From RGIG7300 sp045133915 (lineage in GTDB: Bacteria > Bacillota > Clostridia > Oscillospirales > CAG-272), in the NCBI GenBank assembly GCA_045133915.1, contig JBGUUX010000003.1:1-13625 (forward strand): DNA of 13,625 bases, read 5' to 3'. Made by a program: the position numbers and the translations under genes. Of the stretch, positions 12,222-13,625 are shown piece after piece. The notes below the pieces were generated by a model that searched no databases, had not been told where the DNA came from, and saw only the letters and a list, made by a program, of their open reading frames with translations. The first letter of the stretch is position 1; each line of letters opens with the position of its first letter.

Positions 12222-13403
12222 ATGGACTTTAATTCTTCTAAGATGAAAAAGATCGCCAAGTGGCTTATAGGTATCGTTGCCGTATGTATACTCATATATC
12301 TGGGTGTCAACAACATAAACGTTCTGGCAAGGGCGGTATCATATCTTTTTAAGCTCTTCGGACCCCTTATCTTAGGTCTTGTGTTTGCGCTTATCCTCAA
12401 CGTGCCCATGAGCTTTTTTGAGCGTATACTGTGGCCCGGTGCAAAGAAAAAGTTTTTTAAAAAGCTTCGCAGACCTACGGCGTTTATAATATCCCTTCTT
12501 ATCATCCTCGGTATCCTTACAGGTGTTGTCTGCCTTGTTATCCCCGAGCTTGCCGAGGCGGTAGTCATTATCGCAAAGGGCGCTATGGAGCTGGCAAAGG
12601 ACCTTTCCAATATGGATAAGAGCTCTGAGATGTATAAGCTGTTTGACGATTTACTTCTTCAGATCGACTGGAACAGTATGATAAACTCTATTCAGCAGTG
12701 GCTTGCCCAAACCGGTTCGGGAATCATGGATTCTGCCGTTAGTACGGTAACTGCACTTTTCGGCGGTATAGTGGATTTCTTTATTGCCTTTATATTTGCC
12801 GTATATATTCTTTTCTCAAAGAATACCCTTAAGCTTCAGACGGCGCGTCTTATAAGAGCGTGGCTGCCCGAAAGCGTGGGAGAGTGGTCTATCCACGCAG
12901 CTTCTGTTGCAAGTAAGGTGTTCCGTAACTTTGTTTCGGGTCAGACCATCGAGGCGCTTATCCTTGGGGTACTGTGTATGCTTGGTATGTTTATATTCCG
13001 TATACCTTACGCTCCCATGGTAGGAGCATTGGTAGGCATCACCGCCCTTATCCCCGTTGTGGGCGCTTTTATAGGTGCGGGAGTGGGCGCGTTTATGATA
13101 CTTACCGTTGATCCGTGGAAGGCACTTATCTTCCTTGTGTTCGTCATCGTACTTCAGCAGATCGAGGGTAATATAATATATCCCAAGGTTATGGGTACCC
13201 GTGTCAACCTGCCTGCAATGTGGATACTTGCCGCAGTGGTTGTGGGCGGCGGAGTAGCAGGTCCCGTGGGTATGCTCATTGGTGTTCCCCTTGCTTCCAC
13301 CGCGTATATCCTTATCCGTGAAGCAACCAAGGAAAAAGAGAACAAAAACAAAGCCTCCCGTCTGCTTGACGAGGAAAGCGACGTTATTGAAATAGACGAT
13401 TAA
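12222..13403 (+). CDS. AI-2E/PerM family (UPF0118) membrane transporter
   Basis: A 393-aa polytopic membrane protein with about eight hydrophobic segments and a hydrophilic, acidic C-terminal tail (KEKENKNKASRLLDEESDVIEIDD). Family hallmarks are VSGQTIEALILGVLCMLGM (about 234-252), the IP-x-x-P/G-A-rich segment ALIPVVGAFIGAGVGAF, and the signature EGNIIYPKVMGTRVNLPAMWIL followed by GGGVAGPVGMLIGVPLA. Members have been linked to autoinducer-2 export, or to ion and permeability functions; the true substrate is rarely known. ATG 12222 is preceded by TAAGGAG, which overlaps the ATPase stop, leaving only 11 bases between the genes. It should therefore be under the same riboswitch, which suggests a role connected with metal stress rather than signalling, though that is inference. 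Confidence 0.92.
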   Translation: MDFNSSKMKKIAKWLIGIVAVCILIYLGVNNINVLARAVSYLFKLFGPLILGLVFALILNVPMSFFERILWPGAKKKFFKKLRRPTAFIISLLIILGILTGVVCLVIPELAEAVVIIAKGAMELAKDLSNMDKSSEMYKLFDDLLLQIDWNSMINSIQQWLAQTGSGIMDSAVSTVTALFGGIVDFFIAFIFAVYILFSKNTLKLQTARLIRAWLPESVGEWSIHAASVASKVFRNFVSGQTIEALILGVLCMLGMFIFRIPYAPMVGALVGITALIPVVGAFIGAGVGAFMILTVDPWKALIFLVFVIVLQQIEGNIIYPKVMGTRVNLPAMWILAAVVVGGGVAGPVGMLIGVPLASTAYILIREATKEKENKNKASRLLDEESDVIEIDD

Positions 13404-13455
13404 AAAGAGCAGGCGTTAAGAGTCGTACAGTTAAGGACAGTACAACACGACACAA

Positions 13456-13491
13456 AAACACCCTTAGTTTTAAAAAAAACTAAGGGTGTTT
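13456..13491 (+). terminator. Hairpin terminator after the metal transport operon
   Basis: A perfect 16-bp stem joins AAACACCCTTAGTTTT (13456-13471) to AAAACTAAGGGTGTTT (13476-13491) with loop AAAA. The T tract after it is short (GTTTATAAT), so termination may be incomplete, but the symmetry also allows minus-strand function. Confidence 0.78.
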
Positions 13492-13502
13492 ATAATATTC
13501 TC

Positions 13503-13531
13503 TTTCTTTGTTAGTCAAGTTGTGCTATAAT
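13503..13531 (+). promoter_or_regulatory. Extended -10 promoter of the last gene
   Basis: TGCTATAAT (13523-13531) is a perfect extended -10 element. The -35 region at 17 bases upstream (TTTCTT, 13503-13508) is weak, as is usual for extended -10 promoters. Confidence 0.7.
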
Positions 13532-13570
13532 ACAACTAACCGATAAATAAGAATTTGACGGAGAGATAGT

Positions 13571-13625
13571 ATGGCTATTATTAAAAACGAAATACCGATT
13601 TTGGAGTTTGATACAGAGCAGACAG
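13571..13625 (+). CDS. 5' end of a protein-coding gene, possibly a nucleoside phosphorylase family protein (partial)
   Basis: ATG 13571 is preceded by GGAGAG (13560-13565) at five bases and by the promoter at 13503-13531. The open frame runs to the window edge and gives MAIIKNEIPILEFDTEQT (18 residues). This opening resembles what I recall for clostridial phosphorylase-superfamily proteins (MxIIKxEIPILEFD...), but 18 residues cannot prove it. The gene is cut by the window end, not broken. Confidence 0.6.
   Translation, partial: MAIIKNEIPILEFDTEQT

Overview
The window looks like chromosome from a Gram-positive, probably anaerobic clostridial bacterium (class Clostridia, possibly a gut Oscillospirales/Christensenellales-type lineage). 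The evidence is Rnf-type genes, purine-rich AGGAGG-like ribosome binding sites, sigma-A promoters of the TTGAAA-17-TATAAT kind, tRNA genes with encoded CCA, two TTG-started genes, and a manganese-type riboswitch on a P-type ATPase. The species cannot be fixed from the sequence alone.

Layout. Positions 3-197 hold tRNA-Met(CAT) and tRNA-Glu(TTC) with a terminator. After a short spacer with a tRNA-T-arm-like relic, a strong promoter (323-351) drives rnfC and rnfD, which overlap by one base. The rnfG, E, A and B genes that normally follow are absent here. Instead an L-lactate/malate-dehydrogenase family gene follows (2662-3627); its start codon and Shine-Dalgarno sequence are buried in a terminator-like hairpin.

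Positions 3648-6653 form an AT-richer accessory block. At each edge lies an array of short, different hairpins joined by a constant spacer whose orientation flips near the array centre. Between them is a four-gene minus-strand operon (6415 down to 3972) with its own near-perfect promoter. It encodes two soluble proteins I do not recognise, a PQQ/WD-like beta-propeller protein and a small two-helix membrane protein. This block is the least explained part of the window.

From 6692 on the content is more ordinary: tRNA-Trp(CCA) on the minus strand with promoter and terminator, then a divergent two-gene unit for envelope or polysaccharide O-acylation (MBOAT acyltransferase plus SGNH-hydrolase-like partner, 6950-9370). 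Next is a yybP-ykoY (Mn2+) riboswitch with an overlapping terminator, controlling a Ca2+/Mn2+-type P-type ATPase and a tightly linked AI-2E/PerM-family membrane protein (9607-13403). The window ends in the first codons of another gene with its own extended -10 promoter.

Functional reading: one part concerns redox balance (RnfC/RnfD-like proteins plus a 2-hydroxyacid dehydrogenase), one surface modification, one divalent-metal efflux. The RnfC-like protein lacks the usual glycine-rich flavin loop and carries extra cysteines, so a standard Rnf ferredoxin:NAD+ oxidoreductase should not be assumed.
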